A stretch of 64,000 nt of DNA from Nocardioides conyzicola. Its GTDB lineage: Bacteria > Actinomycetota > Actinomycetes > Propionibacteriales > Nocardioidaceae. The DNA is taken from positions 528,133 to 592,132 of the forward strand of contig NZ_BAABKM010000002.1 in the NCBI RefSeq assembly GCF_039543825.1. Direction: 5' to 3'. Both the position numbers and the translations under genes were made by a program. The notes below the pieces were generated by a model. The model did not search any database and had not been told where the DNA came from. It saw only the letters and a list, made by a program, of their open reading frames with translations. Below are positions 8,031-16,511 of this stretch, one piece after another. The first letter of the stretch is position 1. Each line of letters begins with the position of its first letter.

Positions 8031-8669
8031 TCAGTCCAGCATCCGGCCGTCCTCGAGGCGGATGACGCGGTGCGCGACCTCCCACACCCGCTGGTCGTGG
8101 GTGGCCACGAGGACCGCCGAACCGGCCCGCGCGGCGTCCGCCAGGGTCCCGATCACCTGGTTGACGTGGTCGTCGTCCTGGTGGCCCGTGGGCTCGTCCA
8201 GCACCGCCAGCCGCGGCGCCAGGATCAGCGCCCGCGCGATCGCGACGCGCTGCTGCTCGCCCAGCGAGGTCTCGAGGACGCTGCGCCGGGCGAAGGCCGT
8301 CAGGTCGAGCGCCGCCGTGAGCCGCGCGAACGCCTCCCCCGGGTCGACCCCCGCCCGGTGCGCCGGCAGCGCGATGTTGTCCTCGACCGTGAGGCCGGCG
8401 AGCAGCCCGTGCTGCTGCGGCACCACGGCCACCAGCGACCAGTCGGCCGTCGCGGCGGTCGGCCTGCCGTCGAGGGTCGCCGAGCCGCGGTCGGGGCTCT
8501 CGATCCCGGCCGCGAGGTGGCACAGCGTGGACTTGCCCGACCCCGACGGACCGGCCAGCGCGACCAGCTCACCGGGCTCGACCCGCAGGGAGATGTCATG
8601 CAGCACCTCGACGCGGCGGTCGCCCACGCCGTACCCGTGGCCGATCCCGACCAGCTCGAGCGCGGTCAC
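8031..8669 (-). CDS. ABC transporter ATP-binding protein (LolD/MacB-like)
   Basis: A 212-residue ATPase with Walker A GPSGSGKST, Q-loop VVPQQ, Walker B LAVLDEPTG and switch His in ATHDQ. The signature is SLGEQQR instead of the common LSGGQ. It is the last of three overlapping genes; its ATG overlaps the stop of the second ATPase by 4 bases. With the adjacent FtsX-type permease it should form a mechanotransmission-type or peptide-export ABC complex. Two different ATPases beside one permease suggest a heterodimeric nucleotide-binding pair. The substrate is unknown. Confidence 0.88.
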   Translation of the reverse strand: MTALELVGIGHGYGVGDRRVEVLHDISLRVEPGELVALAGPSGSGKSTLCHLAAGIESPDRGSATLDGRPTAATADWSLVAVVPQQHGLLAGLTVEDNIALPAHRAGVDPGEAFARLTAALDLTAFARRSVLETSLGEQQRVAIARALILAPRLAVLDEPTGHQDDDHVNQVIGTLADAARAGSAVLVATHDQRVWEVAHRVIRLEDGRMLD

Positions 8670-9505
8670 GACTCCCCCTCCGGAGCACGCAGGCGTACGC
8701 CGTCGGCGCCGATCTCGACGATGACCCGACGTGACGGGAAGAGGTCGAGCACTGCCGGAGGCAGCTGCAGGCGGCCGGTGGCGTCGATGACGCCCGTGGT
8801 GTCGCGGCGGGTGGTCTCGCTCGAGAGCACGCCGTGGCGCAGGCGGAGCAGGCGGTCGGCGCGGTGCATGATCCGCTCGTCGTGGCTGCTGATGACGACT
8901 GCCGCCCCGGCGGTCGCCGCGGCCAGCAGGGCGTCGACGACGAGGTCGGCGTTGGCGTGGTCGAGCTCGGCGGTCGGCTCGTCGGCCACGATCAGCGCGG
9001 GCGACCCGACGAGGGCGAGCGCCACGGCGAGACGCTGCTGCTCGCCGCCGGAGAGCGCGTAGGGGACGTGGTCGGCCCGGTGGGCCAGCCCGACCGCGGC
9101 GAGCGCCTCCGCGGGGTCGGCGGTCCGGGAGGCTCCGCGCCAGCCGGCGACCTGCCGGAGCTGGTCGTCGGCGCGCAGGTGCGGGAAGACGCCGAGCGCC
9201 GAGCGCTGCGGGACGAACCCGATCCGGCGGCGCCGCAGCTGGCGCAGGTCGCGGGTCGAGGCGGCTCCGATGTCGCTGCCCAGGACGGTCAGGGTCCCGG
9301 CGCTGGGCCGGTCCCGCGCGCCCAGCATGGTGAGCAGGCTGCTCTTGCCGGAGCCGGACGGGCCGGCCACGACGGTGAGTGCTCCGGGGTGCACCTCGAG
9401 CCCGATCCCGCGCAGCGCGTGCGTCTCCCCGGTCGCGGAGCGGAAGACCTTGACGAGGTCCTCGCAGCTCACGGCCGGGTCGGCGACGATCTCAACCTCC
9501 GGCAC
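8666..9505 (-). CDS. ABC transporter ATPase with C-terminal AbrB-like extension
   Basis: A 279-residue ATPase: Walker A GPSGSGKSS, Q-loop FVPQRSA, signature LSGGEQQR, Walker B LIVADEPTA and switch His in SSHDE. After the normal end of the ATPase (about 225) there are some 50 more residues, including GVIDATGRLQLPPAVLD. This resembles the swapped-hairpin AbrB/MazE DNA-binding fold (usually GRi.LPkevr.l). The extension is unusual for this transporter class and could be regulatory. The gene overlaps both the permease (14 bases) and the second ATPase (4 bases), so the three are one translational unit. Confidence 0.85.
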   Translation of the reverse strand: MPEVEIVADPAVSCEDLVKVFRSATGETHALRGIGLEVHPGALTVVAGPSGSGKSSLLTMLGARDRPSAGTLTVLGSDIGAASTRDLRQLRRRRIGFVPQRSALGVFPHLRADDQLRQVAGWRGASRTADPAEALAAVGLAHRADHVPYALSGGEQQRLAVALALVGSPALIVADEPTAELDHANADLVVDALLAAATAGAAVVISSHDERIMHRADRLLRLRHGVLSSETTRRDTTGVIDATGRLQLPPAVLDLFPSRRVIVEIGADGVRLRAPEGES

Positions 9506-12248
9506 GAAGCACCTCCGCGGGGACGCGCCGGCGGGCCCGCCGAGCGCCGAGGATCCAGGCGAGCAGGACCGTCACGACCAGGACGACCAGCAGCAGGACG
9601 AGGTCGGCCACGCCCGGCCGCGGTCGGGTCAGCGGCGGGATCGTGGCGACGGCGTCGATGATCGTCGGCGCGAGGACCAGCCCCGCGCCGGCGAGGACTG
9701 CGGCCAGGACGGCCGTCGCGACGGCGTACCCCACCTCCCAGGCGCGGGCCCGGGCGAGCTCGCGGGAGGACCAGCCCATCCGGGCGAGGAGCACGTCGGA
9801 GACCGTGTCGCGGTCGGCCAGGCGGAGCGCCAGCACCAGGGCCCCCGCGAGGGCCAGGACCAGCATCACCACGCCCAGGGCGAGCACGTAGCCCGCGGCC
9901 CAGGTCGAGGCGACGAGACCGCTGGAGATCGCCTCCTCGGTGCCCGTGACCACGGTGCCGTCGGTCGACACCTGGGCGTCGGTCAGCGCGGCGCGCAGCT
10001 GGGCCGGCGGGTCCTGCGACCAGACCCAGGACGAGAAGGCGCCCGCCCGGTCGCTGGTCGCTCCGGGCCGGGCCGGGTTGACGCTCCGCGGCGCCAGGTG
10101 GAAGAACCTGCGGGTGCCGGCGATGACGGTCACGTCGCCGGTCTCGGTCTCGGATCCCGGGAACGCCTTGACGACGCCCACGACCTCGAACGGGATCTGG
10201 AACTCCGAGTTGAAGTCGAGGGTGCCCTGGTCGCCCGCCCGGTAGTGGGTGTTGCCGGCGAGCAGCACCTGCAGCCCGTGCCCTTTGCCATCGAGGCGCG
10301 GCAGCAGCTCTCGTCCGGTGTCCAGGTCGCCCGAGGCGCCCCAGTCGGCCACGCCGTCGAAGGTCGCGGGGTCGACGACCATCAACGGCTCGTCGCCGAA
10401 GTCGGGCGGGAGGGTGACCGAGCGCCGCCAGACGATCGAGGTGCCGGCGGCCGGAGGCGTCAGGAGGCCCTTCATCTTGTGGCCGCGGAAGTCCTCGGCG
10501 ACCTCGATCGAGGTCGGCGCCCCCGACAGCGCCGCCGTCTTGTCGGCGACGCCCTCGTCGATGCCCCGGTGGACGGTGAGCGCGTAGGCGAACAGTCCGA
10601 GCGCGACCGCGACCACGGCCGTGAGGGAGGTGACCTCGCGCATCACCGTCCCGGTCCGCCGGGTCGCGAGCCAGCGCGAGCTGCCGGGCCGGGCTCGTCC
10701 GGGTCGCCGGGCACGCAGCCACGCGACCCCGCGGGCGACCAGCACCGCGACCGAGGCCGCGACCAGGACCGGGAACGCCATGGTCAACGGGGTCGACGTC
10801 CGGTCGGACACGTCGACGGTGAAGACGGCCGCGGCCACCACCACCGTGGCGGCCAGGAGCGCCGCGGTCCAGGGCACCGCCCGCCGCCCCCGGCCGAGCC
10901 GGGACAGCCGGTCGACGCGGTCGGTGGCCGCAGCGGCGAGAGCCGCGGTGGCCGCGACCAGGAGCAGCGCCCCGGCGGCCGCGAGCACACCGGTGACCAC
11001 GTCCGAGGTGGCCACCGAGAGCGCCCCGTCGGTCGGCGGCCCGGCGGCCACGACGCCCAGGCAGGCCAGCCCGATGCCGGCGGGTACGGCGAGCAGGCAG
11101 ACCAGCAGCACCTCGAGACCCGCGAGCAGGGCCACCTCGCCGGGTCGGAGGCCGAGACCCGAGGCCAGCAGCTGCTCGCGGCGCCGGCTGCGACCGAGGA
11201 GCACCCAGCCCGCGACGAGCAGCGCGGCGGCGAGCACCTGCCCGGCGACGGCGTACGGCCGGACCTGGTCGCGGGCGCTGTCGGCGGTGTGGTCCGCGTC
11301 GAAGACGATGTCCGGCAGGCCGGACGCGACCTGGAGCTCCGCTCCCCCAGGCTCGGCGTCGAGGAGGTAGCGGGCCAGGATCTGGGACTGGTCGTAGGCG
11401 TCGTCGGCGAGCCGCTGGACCTGCGTGACGGTGGTGGCCGCCTGGTCGGGGGTGATGTCGGGGTCCAGGCGGAGGTCGGCGAAGTAGATCGGCGCCTCGG
11501 TGGTCGCGACGATGAGGCGGTCGAAGGACCCGCGGCCGGCGATCGCGAGCGGCGTACCCGCACTGGGGTCGTCCGGGTCCGCGGGCAGGTACCACCGGTC
11601 GGCGTCGTCGGCATCGGCCAGCTGCACCGGCAGCGTCGAGCCGGACGCTGCCTCGTAGGTGCCGGCCAGGACGGTCTTGGTGAGCCGACCCCCTTCGGGC
11701 AGGAACGTCTGCTGCAGCCCGATCCGCAGCTCGTCGCCGACCTCGAGCCCGAGCCGCCGGGCGGCGCCCTCCTCCAGCCAGACCCCGGGCGCGTCCTCGT
11801 CGCCGCCGAGGGCGGTGATCGCGCCGTCGTGGTACCAGAGCGCGGCGGGCTCGACCGCTGCGCCGACCTTGGCGACGGCCTTGCGGGTGCGGCTCTGGCC
11901 GGCGCCCGACGCGCCGAGGCTGGGCGGCCCGTAGCCGGTCAGCGCCCCCATCCTGGCGTCGAGGATCTGCTCACCCTCGGCCGGGATCACGCCGTTCCAC
12001 GAGACCCGGAGGTCGCCGGAGTCCGGGCCGAACGGCTCACCGGCGGCGCTGCGCAGGCCGTCCGCGAGCGCGGTCGACCGGGCGGTCGCGGCGAAGAGCG
12101 GCGGCGCGGCGAAGGACGCCACGAGCAGCGTGACCGCGACCAGGACGAGCGCCATCCAGCCCGGGGTCCGCACCAACCGGAGCGGCGCGGCCCGCCACAG
12201 CGCTCCGCGCCTCGCGGCGCGCGGTGTGGGCGGGGTCACGCCGGTCAC
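9492..12248 (-). CDS. FtsX-like ABC transporter permease, 918 aa
   Basis: A large permease starting at GTG 12248 with an N-terminal membrane segment (WMALVLVAVTLLVASFAAPP), a long extracytoplasmic region with MacB periplasmic-core-like character, and clustered membrane helices in the middle. A second extracytoplasmic domain follows, and the last 130 residues hold the FtsX three-helix bundle. The duplicated layout is the actinobacterial fused form of this permease. It is the first gene of the three-gene unit with the ATPases downstream. Substrate unknown; relatives export lipids or peptides or transmit mechanical signals to wall enzymes. Confidence 0.85.
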   Translation of the reverse strand: MTGVTPPTPRAARRGALWRAAPLRLVRTPGWMALVLVAVTLLVASFAAPPLFAATARSTALADGLRSAAGEPFGPDSGDLRVSWNGVIPAEGEQILDARMGALTGYGPPSLGASGAGQSRTRKAVAKVGAAVEPAALWYHDGAITALGGDEDAPGVWLEEGAARRLGLEVGDELRIGLQQTFLPEGGRLTKTVLAGTYEAASGSTLPVQLADADDADRWYLPADPDDPSAGTPLAIAGRGSFDRLIVATTEAPIYFADLRLDPDITPDQAATTVTQVQRLADDAYDQSQILARYLLDAEPGGAELQVASGLPDIVFDADHTADSARDQVRPYAVAGQVLAAALLVAGWVLLGRSRRREQLLASGLGLRPGEVALLAGLEVLLVCLLAVPAGIGLACLGVVAAGPPTDGALSVATSDVVTGVLAAAGALLLVAATAALAAAATDRVDRLSRLGRGRRAVPWTAALLAATVVVAAAVFTVDVSDRTSTPLTMAFPVLVAASVAVLVARGVAWLRARRPGRARPGSSRWLATRRTGTVMREVTSLTAVVAVALGLFAYALTVHRGIDEGVADKTAALSGAPTSIEVAEDFRGHKMKGLLTPPAAGTSIVWRRSVTLPPDFGDEPLMVVDPATFDGVADWGASGDLDTGRELLPRLDGKGHGLQVLLAGNTHYRAGDQGTLDFNSEFQIPFEVVGVVKAFPGSETETGDVTVIAGTRRFFHLAPRSVNPARPGATSDRAGAFSSWVWSQDPPAQLRAALTDAQVSTDGTVVTGTEEAISSGLVASTWAAGYVLALGVVMLVLALAGALVLALRLADRDTVSDVLLARMGWSSRELARARAWEVGYAVATAVLAAVLAGAGLVLAPTIIDAVATIPPLTRPRPGVADLVLLLVVLVVTVLLAWILGARRARRRVPAEVLRAGG

Positions 12249-12272
12249 AGTACGGCGGTGGGAGCGCTCCCG

Positions 12273-13073
12273 TCAGCCCTTTTCGCCAGCGACCTCCCCG
12301 ACCAGGTCCGCGATCGAGTCCACGACCCGCGTCGGCCGGTAGGGGAAGGTCTCGATCTGCTCGAGCCGGGTCGAGCCTGTCGTCACCAGGATCGTGCGGA
12401 GCCCGGCCTCGAGCCCGCTGATGATGTCGGTGTCCATCCGGTCGCCGATCATCACCGTCGTCTCGGAGTGCGCCTCGAGCCGGTTGAGGGCGCTGCGCAT
12501 CATCAGCGGGTTGGGCTTGCCGATGAAGTACGGCGTCCGCCCGGTCGCCGTGCTGATCAGCGCGGCGACGGAGCCGGTCGCCGGGAGGAGGCCGTGCTGG
12601 CTCGGACCGCTCGGGTCGGGGTTGGTGGCGATGAACCGGGCACCGGCCGCGACCAGCCTGATCGCGCGGGTGATCGCCTCGAAGGAGTAGGTGCGGGTCT
12701 CCCCCAGCACCACGTAGTCCGGGTCGCGGTCGGTCATCACGTAGCCGACGTCGTGCAGCGCGGTGGTCAGGCCCGCCTCACCGACGACGTACGCCGTGCC
12801 GTGGGGCCGCTGCTCCTCCAGGAACTGTGCGGTCGCGAGCGCCGAGGTCCAGATCGCGGCCTCAGGCACGTCGATGCCGCTGCCGAGCAGCCGGGCGCGC
12901 AGGTCGCGCGGAGTGAAGATCGAGTTGTTGGTGAGCACGAGGAAGGGGCGCCCCGACGACTTCAGCGCCTCGATGAACTCCTGGGCGCCCGGGATCGGCA
13001 CCTCCTCGTGGACGAGGACGCCGTCCATGTCGGTCAGCCAGGTCTCCACGGGGCGCGAGGTCATGGCGGACAT
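12273..13073 (-). CDS. HAD-family phosphatase (NagD/PGP-like, IIA subfamily)
   Basis: A 266-residue HAD hydrolase with motif I DMDGV (Asp15 nucleophile, Asp17 acid/base), motif II LTNNS, motif III Lys in IGKPNP (Lys186) and motif IV GDRMDTD (Asp211, Asp215). The sequence between motifs II and III fits the C2a cap of NagD-like p-nitrophenyl phosphatases acting on sugar phosphates or nucleotides. ATG 13073 overlaps the kinase stop as TAATG; an ATG at 13064 is an alternative. Co-translation with the two-component system is notable, though no regulatory link is known. Confidence 0.88.
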   Translation of the reverse strand: MSAMTSRPVETWLTDMDGVLVHEEVPIPGAQEFIEALKSSGRPFLVLTNNSIFTPRDLRARLLGSGIDVPEAAIWTSALATAQFLEEQRPHGTAYVVGEAGLTTALHDVGYVMTDRDPDYVVLGETRTYSFEAITRAIRLVAAGARFIATNPDPSGPSQHGLLPATGSVAALISTATGRTPYFIGKPNPLMMRSALNRLEAHSETTVMIGDRMDTDIISGLEAGLRTILVTTGSTRLEQIETFPYRPTRVVDSIADLVGEVAGEKG

Positions 13074-14290
13074 TATCGCCGCGGCAGCAGTACCTCGACG
13101 CCGTCGGCGGGGTGTTCGCCGATGATCCGGCCTCCCAGCGCCTCGACGACGGCCCGGACCTGGCTCATCCGGTCGATGCTCTCGTCGGCCATCTCGGCCT
13201 CGTCCGCCCGGCCGGCGGTCACGACGGTGACCCGCAGGTGGCCCTCGGTCTCCGCGTTGAAGACGATCCGGACGGCACCGGTCCCGCGGCGTACGACGTC
13301 CGCGAGCAGCAGGTCGGTGGCGTGCTCGACCGGGCCCGGGGTGTAGGTGAGCGTCAGGTCGCCCTCGACGGCGGCCGTCAGGGTCCGGTTGCGGGAGGCG
13401 AGCCGGTCGGCCCAGCGCTGGGCCAGCTGGGTCGACAGGTCGGACAGGGGAACCTCGGCGCCGACCATGAGGCTGCCCCGACGGGTGATCTCGACGAGCT
13501 CGGCGGCGACGGCCGACACCTCCTCCGCACGGGCCAGGCACCGCTTGACGGTCTCGAGGGCGTCGGGGGGCAGGTCGTCGCGGAGGCTGAGGTCCTCGAG
13601 CTCGAGGCGGATCCCGGTGAGCGGGGTGCGCAGCACGTGCGAGGTGTGCTCCGCGAACGCGCGCTCGCGGTGCACCCGGTCCTCCAGGGCGAGCGCGCTC
13701 GAGCGCAGCGCGTTGGCGATCGCCCGCGCCTCCGGGATGCGGGTCGTGGGCAGGTCGAGGTCGAAGCGACCCCGCCCGAGCGCGGCCGCCGCGATCGCGA
13801 GCTTCTGGAACGGCGCCGAGAGGGCCGACGCGACCAGGAAGCCGGCCATGCCGGCGGCGACGGCGATCAGCAGGAAGAGCGCGGCGATGGAGCCGATGTC
13901 GCGCAGCAGGATGTCGCGGATCACCCCGGACGACTCGCTGACGGTGACCTGGCCCGAGGCGTCCACCTCCGTGGTGGCCGTGATGTCGTCGTCGGTGTCG
14001 CCCTGGCCCTGGTAGTCGTCGCCGGTGACGACCACCGGGTCGGCGCCGTCGGCGGCGTACGCCAACCGGTCGCGCGGACCGACCAGGGTGGTGAGGAACT
14101 TCTCGTCGACGCTGCCGCCGGCGGCCTCGCGGTCCGACACGATGGCGGCGACCAGGTCGGCCTCCTGGTCGAGCTGACCCGCGACCTGCTCCCGGATCAG
14201 GTCCTGGAGGACGAAGGTGCGGACCAGACCTGCCCCGAGGAGCAGGACGATGCTCAGGACGATGAACGCGGCGGTGAGGCGCTCACGCAT
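13073..14290 (-). CDS. Membrane sensor histidine kinase with degenerate ATP-binding domain
   Basis: A 405-residue sensor. There are membrane helices at about 5-26 and 133-156, an extracytoplasmic loop between them rich in Asp and Gly, a HAMP-like linker, and an H-box [13 protein letters not shown] with phospho-acceptor His218. The C-terminal third does not show the usual N box (NLLxNA) or D-x-G-x-G G1 box: the corresponding stretches read [14 protein letters not shown] and [15 protein letters not shown]. It may therefore bind ATP poorly or act mainly as a phosphatase. The start ATGCGTGA overlaps the response-regulator stop by 8 bases, so the pair is co-translated. Confidence 0.85.
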   Translation of the reverse strand: MRERLTAAFIVLSIVLLLGAGLVRTFVLQDLIREQVAGQLDQEADLVAAIVSDREAAGGSVDEKFLTTLVGPRDRLAYAADGADPVVVTGDDYQGQGDTDDDITATTEVDASGQVTVSESSGVIRDILLRDIGSIAALFLLIAVAAGMAGFLVASALSAPFQKLAIAAAALGRGRFDLDLPTTRIPEARAIANALRSSALALEDRVHRERAFAEHTSHVLRTPLTGIRLELEDLSLRDDLPPDALETVKRCLARAEEVSAVAAELVEITRRGSLMVGAEVPLSDLSTQLAQRWADRLASRNRTLTAAVEGDLTLTYTPGPVEHATDLLLADVVRRGTGAVRIVFNAETEGHLRVTVVTAGRADEAEMADESIDRMSQVRAVVEALGGRIIGEHPADGVEVLLPRR

Positions 14291-14978
14291 CGGTGGGGCC
14301 GCCTTCGAGGCGGAATCCCACACCTCGAACGGCCACCACACGGTCGGTCACGCCTACGGACTCGAGCTTCTGGCGCAGCCGACCGATGGTGACGTCGAGC
14401 GTCTTGGTCGAGCCGTACCAGTTCTCGTCCCACACGTCGGCCATCAGCCGGCCGCGCGAGACGACCTTGTCCCGGTTGGCGGCAAGGATCGCGAGGACCT
14501 CGAACTCCTTGCCGGTCAGCGGGACCTCCTCGGTGCCGGCGTACACCCGGCGGGCGTCGACGTCGATGCGGACCCCGTCGGGGGACGCCTCTTCGATCGA
14601 GCCGGACTGCGGCGAGGAGGTACGGCGCAACAGGGCGCGCACGCGCGCCTGCAGCTCGGCCAGGCCGAACGGCTTGGCCAGGTAGTCGTCGGCCCCGTAG
14701 TCGAGGCCGACCACCCGGTCGAGCTCGCCGGCCCGCGCGGTGACGATCATGATCGCCCCCGTGTAGCCGGCCTCACGAGCCCTGCGACAGACCTCGAGCC
14801 CGTCGATGTCCGGAAGTCCCAGGTCCAGGATCACGAGCTCGGGCAGCGACGCCAGGGTGTCGAGCGCCTTCTGGCCGCTCTCCACCCACTCGACGTCGTA
14901 GCCCTCACGTTCCAAGGTGCGGACCAGAGGAAAAGCGATGTCCTCCTCGTCCTCCACGACCAGGACCCGTTGCGCCAT
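14283..14978 (-). CDS. OmpR/PhoB-family response regulator
   Basis: A 231-residue regulator. The receiver has the acidic pair in VVEDEED, phospho-acceptor Asp52 (VILDLGLPD), Thr80 and Lys102 (AKPFG). The C-terminal winged helix (about 135-228) has LTGKEFEVLAIL and the recognition region VTIGRLRQKL. It sits first in the operon with the kinase and HAD genes. The start is taken at ATG 14978 because the receiver begins at once there; in-frame alternatives lie upstream. Target genes cannot be read from the sequence, but the signal peptidase/TasA-like pair lies just upstream. Confidence 0.92.
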   Translation of the reverse strand: MAQRVLVVEDEEDIAFPLVRTLEREGYDVEWVESGQKALDTLASLPELVILDLGLPDIDGLEVCRRAREAGYTGAIMIVTARAGELDRVVGLDYGADDYLAKPFGLAELQARVRALLRRTSSPQSGSIEEASPDGVRIDVDARRVYAGTEEVPLTGKEFEVLAILAANRDKVVSRGRLMADVWDENWYGSTKTLDVTIGRLRQKLESVGVTDRVVAVRGVGFRLEGGPTDA

Positions 14979-15022
14979 GGGAGGGAGCATAGGGCCATGG
15001 GGGTCGCTTACCTGTGCACTGC

Positions 15023-15580
15023 TCATGGTTTCGCCTCTCGCGTGCCCACCGGGTCGAGGACGCGGACCGTTGGCGACGGGTGCCGCAAGCGCCGCGACAT
15101 CAGCATCGCCAGGACCACGGCCGCCGCCGCGATCAGCACCCATCCCTGGGGGTGCTCCAGGAAGAGGTAGGCCCAGCCGATCCACGGGATCGTGACCTCC
15201 ACCCGTGACAGGGTCGGGCTGTCGGTGCGCACCAGCCAGGGGTCGGGGCTGGGCTCAGCGTCGCCCTGCGTCCGGATCCCGTCCGCCTCGATGGCGACGA
15301 TCCGATGGGTGACCAGGGTGTCCTCGTCGACCGCCCCGGGCTCCCGGAAGGTGATGACGTCCCCGACGCGCAGGTCGCTCACGGGCACGACCCGCTCGAA
15401 CGCGATCGAACCGCGGTCCAGGCCACCCCCCATCGAGTCGCCGGTCATCACGTAGCGCTGGAGACCGAGGCCGATGGGGAGCAGCACCAGCAAGGTCACC
15501 GGCCCGAAGATGACCACGAACAGCACCAAGCGCCACCACGGCGTCGGCGCCGGGTGGCGAGGGGCTGTCTGGATCTCCAT
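15023..15580 (-). CDS. Signal peptidase I, ER/SipW type
   Basis: A 185-residue S26B-type signal peptidase with a membrane helix at about 18-40, catalytic Ser49 in VMTGDSMGG and His92 in VTHRIV, where bacterial type enzymes carry Lys. Conserved RVGDVITF and TQGDAEPSPDPW follow, and a second membrane helix lies near residues 155-170. This is the Ser-His form of archaea, eukaryotes and Bacillus SipW. In Bacillus SipW processes TasA, and a TasA-like gene lies just upstream here, so that protein is the probable substrate. The ATG at 15580 is preferred; a GTG at 15601 also fits. Confidence 0.85.
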   Translation of the reverse strand: MEIQTAPRHPAPTPWWRLVLFVVIFGPVTLLVLLPIGLGLQRYVMTGDSMGGGLDRGSIAFERVVPVSDLRVGDVITFREPGAVDEDTLVTHRIVAIEADGIRTQGDAEPSPDPWLVRTDSPTLSRVEVTIPWIGWAYLFLEHPQGWVLIAAAAVVLAMLMSRRLRHPSPTVRVLDPVGTREAKP

Positions 15581-15782
15581 GGTGCTTGCTTTCCGAGACA
15601 CTCGGGGGAATGGGGGTGGACCTGCCGGTCCCGCGCTCCCCCAGGCAGCGCTGGACCGACAGGTCCGTCCTGCAGAGCGGTCGAGTGGCGCATCCCCCCA
15701 GATTGCGCACGCTTCCGCCCGTGTGTGGTCTGACCACGACCATCCGCGCTCCCCCCAGGTGCGCGGCGGCCATCGTCATCCC

Positions 15783-15818
15783 GGGACCGCGTCGGGCCTG
15801 CTCAGCCCGGTCGGTCCC
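15783..15818 (-). terminator. Stem-loop between TasA-like gene and signal peptidase
   Basis: The arms GGGACCG (15783-15789) and CGGTCCC (15812-15818) enclose a further GGGC/GCCC pair. The hairpin follows the TasA-like stop by about 30 bases. There is no T tract, so it may lower transcription into the signal peptidase gene or protect the upstream message, not end transcription outright. The other sequence between 15581 and 15850 shows a short palindrome GTGGTC-T-GACCAC (15725-15737) and no gene. Confidence 0.4.
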
Positions 15819-15850
15819 ACCTCTTCAGTTGTCGTGTTCCTGCGGTCCTG

Positions 15851-16387
15851 TCAGCCGTCCGAGACGTCGGTGTTGACCCAGGAGTAGGTCGCGACCGCTG
15901 CCGTGCCCTGGTTCACGAACGGCGCGTCGTCGGGCAGCGACACCGTGAACGTGAACGTGCTGGACCCACCCGGGGCGAGGTTGCCGACGTCCTGCGTCAC
16001 GTCGTTCATCGCACCGAACCGGCCGTCGAAGACGGTGGTGCCGTCCTGCTGGATCTTCAGGTGGAGCTCGCCGTCGGCGAAGGTGGCCGCGTCGGCGTTC
16101 TCCTCGAACGAGAGCCGGGACTCTCCGGCACCCGAGTTGCGGATCGTCACGGTCTTGGTCACCGAGTCGCCCGGCTCGAGCTCGCTGATGGTGAGCGTGG
16201 CGCCCTGGCCGGGGTCTGCCTGGAGCCGGACGCCCGTCGTCGCCTCGCTGGCGCCCGTCCACGGGATCCCGGCCACCGACGCCAGGACCGCAAGACCCGC
16301 GATCACGGACACCGGGATGATGAACCGCCGCACCTGCGCAGCCGACGGACGGGCCGTACGGATCGGCGCGGTGGTCGCGATGGTCAT
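15851..16387 (-). CDS. TasA/camelysin-like secreted surface protein
   Basis: A 178-residue exported protein. After a short basic N-terminus there is a hydrophobic segment (FIIPVSVIAGLAVLASVAG) and a beta-rich domain with GVRLQADPGQGATLTIS and LEPGDSVTKTVTIRNSG. The latter matches the start of the TasA/CalY camelysin fold, in which conserved beta strands follow a SipW-cleaved signal. The C-terminus (VATYSWVNTDVSDG) resembles the end of such domains. TasA forms biofilm fibres in Bacillus; actinobacterial relatives are mostly uncharacterised. The SipW-like peptidase directly downstream supports the call. Confidence 0.75.
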   Translation of the reverse strand: MTIATTAPIRTARPSAAQVRRFIIPVSVIAGLAVLASVAGIPWTGASEATTGVRLQADPGQGATLTISELEPGDSVTKTVTIRNSGAGESRLSFEENADAATFADGELHLKIQQDGTTVFDGRFGAMNDVTQDVGNLAPGGSSTFTFTVSLPDDAPFVNQGTAAVATYSWVNTDVSDG

Positions 16388-16511
16388 GGTGTCTCCCGGC
16401 TGCTGCTGATGATGATGACCAGAACGCTAGAGAGGGCGCTGCCACGACCGGGCAACACGGCAACCACACCCGACCCACCGTTTGGTAACAGAAATCGGGG
16501 TCCCGTGGACC

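Noticed and set aside
8960..9505. Toxin-antitoxin module based on the AbrB-like segment
   Set aside because: The segment is fused in frame to an ABC ATPase and no toxin gene is adjacent.
9270..13346. A 1358-codon open frame on the + strand across the ABC permease, HAD and kinase genes
   Set aside because: It spans several real genes on the other strand and its product is low-complexity Arg/Gly/Pro/Asp, the usual shadow in high-G+C DNA.
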